A stretch of DNA of 58,762 nt from an uncultured Acidobacteriia bacterium (GTDB lineage Bacteria; Acidobacteriota; Terriglobia; Bryobacterales; Bryobacteraceae). The position numbers and the translations under genes are program-made. The notes under the pieces are model-generated. The model saw only the letters and a program-made list of their open reading frames with translations, searched no databases and was not told the origin of the DNA. Positions 42,544-49,889 of this stretch are shown piece after piece (positions within the stretch are counted from its first letter, which is position 1; the number at the start of each line of letters is the position of its first letter). The stretch spans positions 1-58,762 of the forward strand of contig CAIUOG010000056.1 in the NCBI GenBank assembly GCA_903900705.1, in the 5' to 3' direction.

Positions 42544-43866
42544 TTAGTCGTAGTATTCCAGCCCGAGGTGCGTGATGAGCTGCTCGCCCTTCATCCACCG
42601 CAGCGTATTCTTCATCTTCATCAGCTGAATGAAAATGTCGTGCTCGGGGTACAGCCCCGGGGCCGTCATGGGCGCCTTGAAGAAGAACGAAAGCCATTCC
42701 TGCACGCCGCGCATCCCGGCGCGCTGCGCCAGATCCATCAGCAACACCAGATCCAGCACCAGAGGCGCCGCCAGAATCGAGTCCCGGCAGAGGAAGTTGA
42801 TCTTGATCTGCATGGGATAGCCCAGCCACCCGACGATATCGATGTTGTCCCAACCTTCTTTGGAATCGCCTCTCGGAGGATAGTACTCAATCCGGACCTT
42901 GTGGTAAAGATCCTTGTACAGATCCGGATACAGCTCCGGCTGGAAAATCTGATGCAGCGCGGAGAGTTTCGACTCTTCTTTCGACTTGAAAGACCCCGGC
43001 TCATCCAGCACTTCCCCGTCGCGATTCCCCAGGATGTTGGTCGAAAACCAGCCCGTCACCCCCAGCATGCGCGACTTCAGACCCGGCGCAATCAGCGTCT
43101 TCATAAACGTCTGACCCGTCTTGAAGTCCTTGCCGCAGATCGGAACGTTCAGCTGCCGCGCCAGTTCCACCAGACACGGCGCATCCACCGCCAGATGCGG
43201 CGCGCCATTGGCGTACGGCACTCCCATCTTCAATGCCGCGTAAGCATAAATCTGGCTCGGCGAAATCTCCGGATCGCTCGCCACCAGTCCCGCTTCGAAC
43301 GCTTCCATCGACTGATGGACTTCCGCCGCCCGGTGGAACACTTCGGTCGACCCGCACCAGATCATCACCAGACGATCACAGCCCCGGCTTTCCTTAAAGT
43401 TCCGGATGTCTTCCATCAGCGCCTGGGCATGGTCCATCTTCGAACCCTTCGGCTTCTGGTTCGGCCCGTTGATGCGCTTCACATAGTTCGAATCGAACAC
43501 AGCCGGCATCGGCTTGATCAGCGACAACGGCTCCTTCAGCTGATCCAGCAGCGTACGCTCCAGCACACCCGCATGCACGGCGGCCTCATAACAGTTCTCG
43601 TCAAAGATATCCCAGCCGCCGAATTCCAGATTTTCCAGCGCCGAAAGAGGCACGAAATCCTTAATCATCGGGCTGTTATTATCCGTACGTTTCCCCAGCC
43701 GGATGGTGGCAAGCTGTGTCACCGAACCGATGGGCTTGGCGATCCCACGTTTAATTGCCTCAACCCCGGCAATAAAGGTCGTGGTGACGGCGCCCATGCC
43801 TGGAATGAGGATTCCGAGTTTCCCTCCGGCGGGCTGAATCTGAGGCGTGGCAGGCGTTGTGGACAA
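42544..43866 (-). CDS. myo-inositol-1-phosphate synthase family protein
   Basis: The protein converts glucose 6-phosphate to inositol 1-phosphate with bound NAD, the first step of inositol lipid or solute synthesis. It has the NAD-binding start GKLGILIPGMGAVTTTFIAG and later MIP-synthase blocks: GSTEVFHRAAEVHQS, GAPHLAVDAPCLVELA, GKDFKTGQTFMKTLI, GWFSTNILGNRDG, and the lipid-type KINFLCRDSILAAPLVLDLV. The start is TTG at 43866 with AGGAGC nine bases upstream; no ATG fits better. Length of 440 residues suits prokaryotic members. A hairpin GCCGTC/GACGGC (43892-43910) lies in the leader. Confidence 0.93.
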   Translation of the reverse strand: MSTTPATPQIQPAGGKLGILIPGMGAVTTTFIAGVEAIKRGIAKPIGSVTQLATIRLGKRTDNNSPMIKDFVPLSALENLEFGGWDIFDENCYEAAVHAGVLERTLLDQLKEPLSLIKPMPAVFDSNYVKRINGPNQKPKGSKMDHAQALMEDIRNFKESRGCDRLVMIWCGSTEVFHRAAEVHQSMEAFEAGLVASDPEISPSQIYAYAALKMGVPYANGAPHLAVDAPCLVELARQLNVPICGKDFKTGQTFMKTLIAPGLKSRMLGVTGWFSTNILGNRDGEVLDEPGSFKSKEESKLSALHQIFQPELYPDLYKDLYHKVRIEYYPPRGDSKEGWDNIDIVGWLGYPMQIKINFLCRDSILAAPLVLDLVLLMDLAQRAGMRGVQEWLSFFFKAPMTAPGLYPEHDIFIQLMKMKNTLRWMKGEQLITHLGLEYYD

Positions 43867-43926
43867 AATGACTGGCTCCTTAAAATCTTGCGCCGTCCAG
43901 GTGCGACGGCACGCAATGTCATGAAA

Positions 43927-43955
43927 TCATTGGGATTAGAACAAGCCGCTATAAT
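43927..43955 (+). promoter_or_regulatory. Candidate promoter of the LytTR regulator
   Basis: A perfect TATAAT at 43950-43955 stands 8 bases before the ATG at 43964, with TCATTG 17 bases upstream as a weak -35. Transcription would begin at or within a few bases of the first ATG, so the message would be almost leaderless, or the ATG at 43985 is used. Confidence 0.5.
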
Positions 43956-43963
43956 AGCAGTTC

Positions 43964-44734
43964 ATGCGCCGCACGACCACCCCCATGAGCGCCGTCATCG
44001 CCGACGATGAGGAACTCGCGCGCGCGGAACTTCGCTTCCTTCTCGAAGACATCGGCGACGTGGAAGTCATCGGAGTCGCCACCAACGGACTCGAAGCCGT
44101 CGAACTCATCCGCCGCCTCGATCCCGCCCTCGCTTTCCTCGATATTCAGATGCCCGGCCTCGACGGTCTCAGCGTCGTCCGCAAACTCCGCGAGGAAGAA
44201 ATCGAACCGCCGCACGTCATCTTCTCCACCGCCTGGGACCAGTTCGCCGTCGAAGCCTTCCGCGTCGAGGCCATGGACTTCATCCTCAAGCCCGTGGAAC
44301 GCGAACGCCTCGTCGAAACCCTCGAACGAGCCCGCCGCCTGGTGGCCGACCGCATCACCGAACCGCCGCCCACTCCCGAATCCGCCCGCCCCCCGGCCTT
44401 CAATCGCCTGCTCGTCCGCAGCGGCGCGCGCAACATGATTGTCGACCCCCAGGAGCTCATCTACGCCACCATCGACAGCGGCGTCATCACCCTCGTCACC
44501 TCTCAGCTCGAAGGCCAGTCCAGCTTCCGCACCCTCGAGGAACTCCAGGCCGCGCTCGATCCCGACCTGTTCTGGCGCGCCCATCGCTCCTATGTCGTCA
44601 ACGTGAACCGCATCCGCGAAGTGGTGCCCTGGTTCAAATCCACTTATCAGCTGAAAATGGACGATAAGAAGACCAGTGAAATCCCCGTCAGCCGCATGCA
44701 AAGCAAACGGCTCCGGGAAATGCTCAATCTGTAA
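43964..44734 (+). CDS. LytTR-family response regulator
   Basis: A receiver domain (about 1-125) with acidic pair D14-D15 (AVIADDEELA), phosphoacceptor Asp60 in LAFLDIQMP, Ser/Thr in IFSTAWD and Lys in DFILKPVE, followed by a LytTR DNA-binding domain (about 150-256) with VITLVTSQLEG, FWRAHRSYVVNVNRI and QLKMDDKKTSEIPVSR. LytTR proteins control export, competence, adhesion or toxin genes. The internal ATG at 43985 is a possible start. No histidine kinase is adjacent, so the partner is unknown. Confidence 0.95.
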   Translation: MRRTTTPMSAVIADDEELARAELRFLLEDIGDVEVIGVATNGLEAVELIRRLDPALAFLDIQMPGLDGLSVVRKLREEEIEPPHVIFSTAWDQFAVEAFRVEAMDFILKPVERERLVETLERARRLVADRITEPPPTPESARPPAFNRLLVRSGARNMIVDPQELIYATIDSGVITLVTSQLEGQSSFRTLEELQAALDPDLFWRAHRSYVVNVNRIREVVPWFKSTYQLKMDDKKTSEIPVSRMQSKRLREMLNL

Positions 44735-45368
44735 CGCAGACGGCCTTCCGGCTGGGGATCGCAAAGTAAATCGCCAGGCCCATGCACATCCCGATACTCG
44801 CCACCACGCTGACAAACGAAAGCGCAAACGTACTCAGGTAGAGCAGCGGCCCGAACCGGTACTGGCGCGTGATCGCCTCCACTTCCTTCCGGTCATGCCC
44901 CGCGGTCAGCAACCGCGAATCGCCCGACGCGTAGCGCCACACCACATTGAACAGCACCGCGATCGCCACCAGTGACCCCGTGTAGAGCTTCGCCGCCATA
45001 TTCGCATCCGGCGTCTGGCTCCAGAGGGAAAGCACCGCCGTGGGAAACGGAACAATCGTCACCGCCATCAGCAGCAGTCCGTTCGCCAGCAGGAAATTGT
45101 CATCCGTTTTCCGGATATGCCGGAAAAGCCGGTGATGGTTGATCCACATGATCAGGATCGTCAGAAAGCTCGTCAGGTAAGAGATGTAAGCGGGCCACTG
45201 CCGCGCCAGCGCCACCGCGAGCGACATCTTCCCCAACACCTCCGCCGGCTGCGGGATTTTGATCTCCAGAATCAGCAGCGTAATCGCAATGCCGAATACG
45301 CCGTCGCTGAAGGCCTCCACCCGGCCCGTCTCTTTCTGCGCTTCCTCACCCGCCGTCTGCTTCGCCAT
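44724..45368 (-). CDS. TMEM175-family (DUF1211) membrane protein
   Basis: The protein begins MAKQTAGEEAQ at the ATG at 45368 and carries the family signature RVEAFSDGVFGIAITLLILEIKIP near residue 15: the F-S-D-G motif of the pore-forming first helix. About six hydrophobic segments follow. Bacterial TMEM175 homologues are tetrameric potassium-permeable channels with low selectivity. The longer frame to 45506 overlaps the divergent gene and is unlikely. The gene ends 10 bases inside the end of the convergent LytTR gene. Confidence 0.88.
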   Translation of the reverse strand: MAKQTAGEEAQKETGRVEAFSDGVFGIAITLLILEIKIPQPAEVLGKMSLAVALARQWPAYISYLTSFLTILIMWINHHRLFRHIRKTDDNFLLANGLLLMAVTIVPFPTAVLSLWSQTPDANMAAKLYTGSLVAIAVLFNVVWRYASGDSRLLTAGHDRKEVEAITRQYRFGPLLYLSTFALSFVSVVASIGMCMGLAIYFAIPSRKAVCVTD

Positions 45369-45409
45369 ATTCCCGCTCTCCCGCCCGCTCTGGTCTATCA
45401 TCTTAAAGC

Positions 45410-46528
45410 GTGCACGAAGAACTCTTCCCTCAACTCGACCCGCTGCTCGAATCCGCCGGCCCCGCCGCCGGTCTCGACTTCCTGATCGCGCAGTTCCTCG
45501 CGGCAAAGGAATACGGAATGGTCTTCGAAGCGCGCCTCATGAAGAAGCGCCAGGAACTCGGCCTGCCCCTCATCCAGACCGACGCTCTCACCGGCGACGA
45601 CTACCAGCAGGCCGTCATGGAAGCCGCCCGCGAAACCGGAGCACTCTTCCTCGCCGATGGCCGCATCGAACGCGCCTGGCCCTACTTCCGCGCCGTCTCC
45701 GAAACAGCCCCCATCTTCGACGCCATCGACAAGCTCGAACCTGGCGACAATCTCGAAAACGTCATCACCATCGCCTTTCAGGAAGGTGTCCACCCCCGCA
45801 AGGGCCTCGAACTCATCCTCGCTCAACACGGCATGTGCCGCGCCATCACCGCCTTCGGCATGACCGCCGTACAGAAGGACCGCGAAGCCTGCATCGCGCT
45901 CCTCGCAAAGAACCTCCACGAGGAAATCGTGCGCCGCATGGGCGAGGCCATCGCGGCTCGTGAAGGCACCCCTCCCGCCACCGCGAGCCTGCCCGAAATG
46001 ATGTCCGGCCGTGACTGGCTCTTCGGCGAATGGGATTACTACGTCGATACCTCCCACCTGCTCTCCGTCATCCCCTACGCCACCGAACTCATGGACAAAG
46101 CCGCGCTCGCCCTCTGCGCTGAACTCTGCGAGTACGGGCAGCGCCTGGCCACCCAGTTCCAGTCCGCCGGAATCCCCCCTTTCGAAGACCAGTTCACCGC
46201 CTACGGCCACTACCTCCAGGCCCTGCTCGGCAACAATGTCGAAGAGCACCTCGACTACTTCCGCCGCCAGGTCACCGAGTCCGATCCCGAAATCGTCGGC
46301 GACGCCCCCGGCCGTCATCTCGCCCGCCTCCTGATCGCCCTCAACCGCCCCGCCGAAGCCCTCGACGTCGTGCTGGAGCATGTGTTTGAGGACGCCACCT
46401 ACGGCGCGCCCGTCCCCTCCGCCCTACAACTCTGCTATCAGGCAAAGGATTTCACCCGCCTCCGCGACCTCGCCCGCGAGCGCGGTGACCTGCTCAGCTA
46501 CGCCGCCGGGTCAATACTGGCGAAATAA
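45410..46528 (+). CDS. Unnamed 372-residue helical protein, TPR-like
   Basis: A GTG at 45410 starts a soluble protein rich in alanine and in paired amphipathic helices, e.g. GALFLADGRIERAWPYFRAVSE and LLIALNRPAEALDVVLEHVFE, as in TPR-type solenoids. Distinctive parts are DWYYVDTSHL-like EWDYYVDTSHLLSV, and EYGQRLATQFQSAGIPPFED. I recall similar unnamed proteins in Acidobacteria and Planctomycetes but cannot name a domain. No catalytic motif or signal peptide is seen. It diverges from the TMEM175 gene and is followed by the accessory toxin-antitoxin patch. Confidence 0.78.
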   Translation: MHEELFPQLDPLLESAGPAAGLDFLIAQFLAAKEYGMVFEARLMKKRQELGLPLIQTDALTGDDYQQAVMEAARETGALFLADGRIERAWPYFRAVSETAPIFDAIDKLEPGDNLENVITIAFQEGVHPRKGLELILAQHGMCRAITAFGMTAVQKDREACIALLAKNLHEEIVRRMGEAIAAREGTPPATASLPEMMSGRDWLFGEWDYYVDTSHLLSVIPYATELMDKAALALCAELCEYGQRLATQFQSAGIPPFEDQFTAYGHYLQALLGNNVEEHLDYFRRQVTESDPEIVGDAPGRHLARLLIALNRPAEALDVVLEHVFEDATYGAPVPSALQLCYQAKDFTRLRDLARERGDLLSYAAGSILAK

Positions 46529-46758
46529 CGCTATAGTGGCTCGCATGGCGTGGCTGCGCTCATTGTTCCAGCTTTGCCCGGCTGGCGCGGATTTACTGAT
46601 TTCGCCGGCCACCACGTTCAGTACGCCCTTTTCGAATTCATGCAAGCTGCATTTTGGTGCTCGCTTGCGCTGTTTTTCCGCCGATCCCGCAAGGCTATGC
46701 CAACGCCCTGACCAACCCCAGCCACAGCAGCGCATGCACAAACTGATATCATGCATGC
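46529..46758. other. Gene-free 230-base stretch before the toxin-antitoxin patch
   Basis: No frame here has coding character, a recognisable motif or a good ribosome site. Base composition is more mixed than in the neighbouring genes. It may be a decayed remnant at the edge of an accessory insertion; no terminal repeats were noticed. Confidence 0.5.
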
Positions 46759-46759
46759 A
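46744..46759. promoter_or_regulatory. Abutting palindromes TGATATCA and TGCATGCA at the antitoxin start
   Basis: Two perfect 8-base palindromes stand side by side, ending at the antitoxin ATG. Antitoxins of this type repress their own operon through inverted repeats near the start codon, so this is a candidate operator. Confidence 0.4.
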
Positions 46760-47016
46760 TGGGCTTGCCTGCAAAATCATCGATCCACTACACGATCCGC
46801 GGGATCCCGGCCGAAGTGGACCACGCTCTTCGAGCCAAGGCCGCTCAGCGGAAGCAAAGCCTGAACCAGGTCCTTGTCGATGAGTTGACTCGGGCGCTCA
46901 TTGGGAGACCAGTGAAGGCGGATTTCTCTGATCTCGTGGGCAAATGGATGCCAGACCCCGGCTTTGACGACGTGATCGAATCCCAGCGTCAAATTGATGG
47001 CGACCGCTGGAAATGA
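46759..47016 (+). CDS. FitA-like ribbon-helix-helix antitoxin
   Basis: The 85-residue protein has an N-terminal ribbon-helix-helix: HYTIRGIPAEVDHALRAKAA is the strand and first helix, followed by QRKQSLNQVLVDELTRAL. This fold binds DNA as a dimer. The C-terminal part (ADFSDLVGKWMPDPGFDDVI) is the acidic toxin-binding tail of FitA/VapB antitoxins. ATG triplets at 46751, 46755 and 46759 are overlapping; only the last is in frame. Its stop overlaps the PIN toxin ATG by 4 bases, the normal antitoxin-toxin order. Confidence 0.88.
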   Translation: MGLPAKSSIHYTIRGIPAEVDHALRAKAAQRKQSLNQVLVDELTRALIGRPVKADFSDLVGKWMPDPGFDDVIESQRQIDGDRWK

Positions 47017-47402
47017 GGGTTGCTCTCGACACGAACCGATTGACCGACCTATTCAAAGGAGACGCGTCGCTCGCGACGTTTCTCGGCTCCTGCGACGAGG
47101 TATGGATCCCATTCGTCGTGCTGGGAGAAATGAAGGCGGGGTTTTACGGAGGCGCCCGCCAAACACAAAATGAAGCATTGCTTGCCAATCTGATGGCACG
47201 CCAAACCGTGGCAATTCTCCTGGCCAGCCGCGAAACGACCGAGCAATATGCTCGCCTGTTCACGCAGCTCAAACGCGCTGGAACACCGATTCCCGATAAC
47301 GATTTGTGGATCGCCGCAGTTGCGATCGAACACGACCTGGCCCTGGTCACACGCGACGGTCATTTTGACAAGGTGCCACAGTTGCGCCGTGCGATCGTTT
47401 GA
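47013..47402 (+). CDS. PIN-domain toxin, FitB/VapC type
   Basis: The 129-residue protein is a PIN ribonuclease: ALDTNRLTDLF carries the first acidic residue, VVLGEMKAGF the second acid (Glu), and PIPDNDLWIAAVAIEHDLALVTRDGHF the third and fourth acids. The set is complete, so the enzyme is likely active against tRNA or other RNA. It is held silent by the antitoxin just upstream. It faces the convergent second toxin gene 66 bases away. Confidence 0.9.
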   Translation: MRVALDTNRLTDLFKGDASLATFLGSCDEVWIPFVVLGEMKAGFYGGARQTQNEALLANLMARQTVAILLASRETTEQYARLFTQLKRAGTPIPDNDLWIAAVAIEHDLALVTRDGHFDKVPQLRRAIV

Positions 47403-47468
47403 GATAGAGCCCCTACATGCCATCGGTGGCATCTCTCGCTGTCGCCGCGCCGCAATACCCCGCGGCAG

Positions 47469-47855
47469 CTACCAGATCACGCGCACAGGATATGGATCAA
47501 AGGCCCGGTCTGACGTCACGATCACAAGTCCGCCCATAAGCGCCTGCGCAATCAGCATGCGATCGAACGGATCTTTGTGGAAGAGTTCAAGCTTCTCAGC
47601 GGCAAGGGCATCCGTCTCCGTGAGTGGAAGACTCGCAATTCCTGATTCTTCCCGAATCGCGGTTATCAGAGTAGAAGGATGCGAGGGCAAGGAGAGTTTT
47701 CCTTGTGCGTACTTGCGGGCAATCTCCCAAACCGACACCGCACTGAGGTAAACCTCGTTTGTGGGATCCAGTATCGAAGTGCGTGCGGTCGGGGACAAGT
47801 GGGGCGAGTCGGCCTGGAACCAAAGAAAAGCGCACGTATCCAGCAGCAACTTCAC
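47469..47855 (-). CDS. PIN-domain toxin, second VapC-type pair
   Basis: I use the GTG at 47855, which overlaps the antitoxin stop codon by 4 bases (GTGA) and gives VKLLLDTCAFLWF. The frame to 47876 is unlikely. Acidic PIN residues appear in LLLDTCAFLW, VSVWEIARKY, DPFDRMLIAQAL and VTSDRAFDPY. The sequence is the typical type II PIN toxin paired with Phd/YefM-like antitoxins. Its DNA target repeats are probably upstream of the antitoxin. Confidence 0.9.
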   Translation of the reverse strand: MKLLLDTCAFLWFQADSPHLSPTARTSILDPTNEVYLSAVSVWEIARKYAQGKLSLPSHPSTLITAIREESGIASLPLTETDALAAEKLELFHKDPFDRMLIAQALMGGLVIVTSDRAFDPYPVRVIW

Positions 47856-48121
47856 TTCAGATCCGCCCGCGGCCAAACCGCCGCCGCGTCGAACTCAGCC
47901 ACGTCCTGATCCGTCATGGGGAGAAAGGCGTCGGGATCCCACTGTACCCGTCCCTTTAACAATCCGGCTCTGCGGACCGGAGGCGGTGCCCCCCCCCCAA
48001 CAGCGCGCAGTTCAGCCACTGGCTGATTATGGCGGCATACGATAACCACGGCGCCCTGTTCGACCTGGTCAATGTAGCGCGAGAGGTGGGTCTTGGCCTC
48101 CTGAATGTTGACTTTGATCAT
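47852..48121 (-). CDS. Phd/YefM-type antitoxin with internal poly-C tract
   Basis: The 89-residue protein starts MIKVNIQEAKTHLSRYIDQV and continues QGAVVIVCRHNQPVAELRAV, the conserved Phd/YefM DNA-binding fold. The C-terminal part binds and neutralises the PIN toxin downstream. A run of ten C on the plus strand (ten G in the message) at 47989-47998 encodes the VGGGAPPP turn between the DNA-binding and toxin-binding parts; slippage there would truncate the toxin-binding end. Confidence 0.9.
   Translation of the reverse strand: MIKVNIQEAKTHLSRYIDQVEQGAVVIVCRHNQPVAELRAVGGGAPPPVRRAGLLKGRVQWDPDAFLPMTDQDVAEFDAAAVWPRADLK
47989..47998. repeat. Ten-base C homopolymer in the antitoxin gene
   Basis: A run of ten identical bases within a coding frame is a known hot spot for slippage and for sequencing error. 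It lies in the middle of the antitoxin reading frame, which is intact as given. Confidence 0.85.
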
Positions 48122-48148
48122 GGCCTGATTCCAACTCTAGCAGGAAAT

Positions 48149-48184
48149 CTGGTCTGAATCTAAGGCCGAATACTGGTCTGATCT
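48149..48184. promoter_or_regulatory. Direct repeats CTGGTCTGA upstream of the second antitoxin
   Basis: CTGGTCTGAATCT at 48149-48161 and CTGGTCTGATCT at 48173-48184 form direct repeats with a 24-base period, 28-63 bases upstream of the antitoxin ATG at 48121. They suit autorepression by the toxin-antitoxin complex. Confidence 0.5.
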
Positions 48185-48252
48185 ATTTACCAACCCCATC
48201 CCGCCCCGTCCGCAACCAGTTCGGCAGTGCCGGCCCGGTCCATCGGAAAGCT

Positions 48253-48603
48253 CTAACTGCCGGCCCCGATACAGACCACGCCCGCCAGGATAATCGCGAC
48301 CGCCGCCACCTTCCCCACCGAGATATTTTCCTTGAAAAACACCTTCGACCAGATCATCGCGAACACGTAGCTCAGCGAAACCATCGGATACAGCACCGAC
48401 AGTTCGCCCCGCTTGATCCCCATCACATACGGCACGCTCGACCCCAGAAACAGCGCGATTCCCATCGCCAGTTTCCAGTTCAGCGCATGCTTCAGCCCGT
48501 GCTTCAGCGGCTCCGCCCCCAGCTTCAGAAACACCGCGCCAAACGACCCGATCAGTGACGCCAGCGCCACCAGCAGCATGGAACTTACCGGAGTGCCGTT
48601 CAT
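48253..48603 (-). CDS. Small multidrug resistance/EamA-type membrane protein (second of a pair)
   Basis: The 116-residue protein has four hydrophobic helices in the SMR/EamA style: LLVALASLIGSFGAVFLKLGAE, then LAMGIALFLGSSVPYVMGIKRGELSVLYPMVSLSYVF in two helices, then VAAVAIILAGVVCIGAG. The G-E-L-S-V-L-Y-P block resembles ArnE/ArnF undecaprenyl-phosphate sugar flippases more than EmrE. Its ATG overlaps the stop codon of the other SMR gene by 4 bases, implying a heterodimer. Confidence 0.82.
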   Translation of the reverse strand: MNGTPVSSMLLVALASLIGSFGAVFLKLGAEPLKHGLKHALNWKLAMGIALFLGSSVPYVMGIKRGELSVLYPMVSLSYVFAMIWSKVFFKENISVGKVAAVAIILAGVVCIGAGS

Positions 48604-49010
48604 TTCGTGCTCACCTTCCCCAGCAAACCCACGCCCACCATAATCAGCAGCACTCCCGCCGACTTCCAGAAGTTCAGCTGATCATGGAAGAAGTACATCG
48701 AAAGCGCGATCACCCACACATAAGACAGCGAGTAGATCGGATACAACACCGAAAGCTCCCCATCCCGCAGCGCCAGAATCAGCAGCAATGCATTGCAGGC
48801 CGAAAGCCCGTAGCCCGCCACCAGCGGCAGATTCGCCGCCAGCGCCAGCACAAACGCCACCACCGTCGCGGGCTGCGAGGGGTCAATGTGCGGCAGCGGA
48901 TGCCCCGCCCCGAACTTCATCATGATCTGGGCGGCGCCTGCAAATACGGTGCAGCCGATCACCATATAAAGCGGCTTATTCGACCGGCTGACTGTTTTGG
49001 GTATCGTCAA
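48600..49010 (-). CDS. Small multidrug resistance/EamA-type membrane protein (first of a pair)
   Basis: This 136-residue protein has a short basic N-terminus, then four hydrophobic helices: LYMVIGCTVFAGAAQIMMKFGA, VAFVLALAANLPLVAGYGLSA, LSVLYPIYSLSYVWVIALSMY and AGVLLIMVGVGLLG. Like its partner it has a D-G-E-L-S-V-L-Y-P block, as in ArnE/ArnF-like flippase subunits. The pair probably forms one dimeric transporter for a lipid-linked sugar or a small cation. It is divergent from lepB. Confidence 0.82.
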   Translation of the reverse strand: MTIPKTVSRSNKPLYMVIGCTVFAGAAQIMMKFGAGHPLPHIDPSQPATVVAFVLALAANLPLVAGYGLSACNALLLILALRDGELSVLYPIYSLSYVWVIALSMYFFHDQLNFWKSAGVLLIMVGVGLLGKVSTK

Positions 49011-49083
49011 GGTAACAGAATATCAGCGGCTGCGCCCTGAACATTGCCGTGGCCCGAACCGTATACAGATACAATGGAGGATT

Positions 49084-49884
49084 GTGACCAGTTCAAATCC
49101 GATTTCCGCCGACAACCCGACGCCCGCTGAGGAGTCGAACAAAAAGGCCGCGACTCCCGAACCACCCCGCGGCTTCATCGCCGAGTGGACCGTGACCATC
49201 ATCCTGCTCCTCTTCGGCACCACCACTCTCGTGCAGGCCTTCGTCATCCCCACCGGTTCCATGGAAGACACCCTGCTGGTGGGAGACCATCTGCTGGTCG
49301 ATAAACTGGCCTTCGCGCCCGGCGGCGCCTTCACCAAACACATCCTCCCCTACAGCGACGTGCACCGCGGCGACATCATCGTCTTCCGCTACCCCATCGA
49401 CATCAAGCAGACCTTCGTTAAGCGCGTGATGGGCGTCCCCGGTGACCGCCTCCGCCTCCAGAACAAACAGGTTTACCTGAACGGCCACGCGCTCAATGAG
49501 CCCTACGTCGTCCACAAGCTCGACTACATCGATTCCTACCGCGACAACTTCCCGTCTGATCCGAACTCCCCCCTCTTCCCGCCCGCCCAGACCATGCTCG
49601 AACGCGACGTGAAGAACGGCGAAGTCGTCGTGCCCGATGGCTTCTATTTCGCCATGGGCGATAACCGCGATCAGTCGCTCGACAGCCGCTACTGGGGCTT
49701 CGTCCCCCGCGAGAATATTATCGGCAAGCCCCTCGTCATCTACTGGTCCTACGAAGCCAGCACAGACGATCTGTCGAACCCGTCCGTCACCATCCCGCAC
49801 CTCATTGACGTCGTGATCCACTTCCCGACCAAGACGCGCTGGAGCCGTACCCTTCGCCTCATCCACAGCTATCCGGTTCAGTAA
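49084..49884 (+). CDS. lepB: Signal peptidase I
   Basis: LepB cleaves signal peptides at the outer face of the inner membrane. The GTG at 49084, with TGGAGG directly before it, starts a 266-residue protein; the frame opens at 48997. One membrane helix (about 37-60) precedes the catalytic serine in PTGSMEDTLLVGD. The lysine is in FVKRVMGVPGDRL, and the later MGDNRDQSLDSRYWGFVP block is also present. An insert of about 40 residues before that block (YIDSYRDNFPSDPNSPLF region) is a feature of many Acidobacteria-like LepB. Confidence 0.95.
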   Translation: MTSSNPISADNPTPAEESNKKAATPEPPRGFIAEWTVTIILLLFGTTTLVQAFVIPTGSMEDTLLVGDHLLVDKLAFAPGGAFTKHILPYSDVHRGDIIVFRYPIDIKQTFVKRVMGVPGDRLRLQNKQVYLNGHALNEPYVVHKLDYIDSYRDNFPSDPNSPLFPPAQTMLERDVKNGEVVVPDGFYFAMGDNRDQSLDSRYWGFVPRENIIGKPLVIYWSYEASTDDLSNPSVTIPHLIDVVIHFPTKTRWSRTLRLIHSYPVQ

Positions 49885-49889
49885 ACGCC

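Noticed and set aside
46541-46758. Short frames in the gap before the toxin-antitoxin patch
   Set aside because: No ribosome site, no domain and no coding bias; treated as gene-free.
49044-49075. TTGCCG and TATACA/TACAAT as a lepB promoter
   Set aside because: The spacings of 12 and 20 bases do not fit a sigma-70 promoter well.
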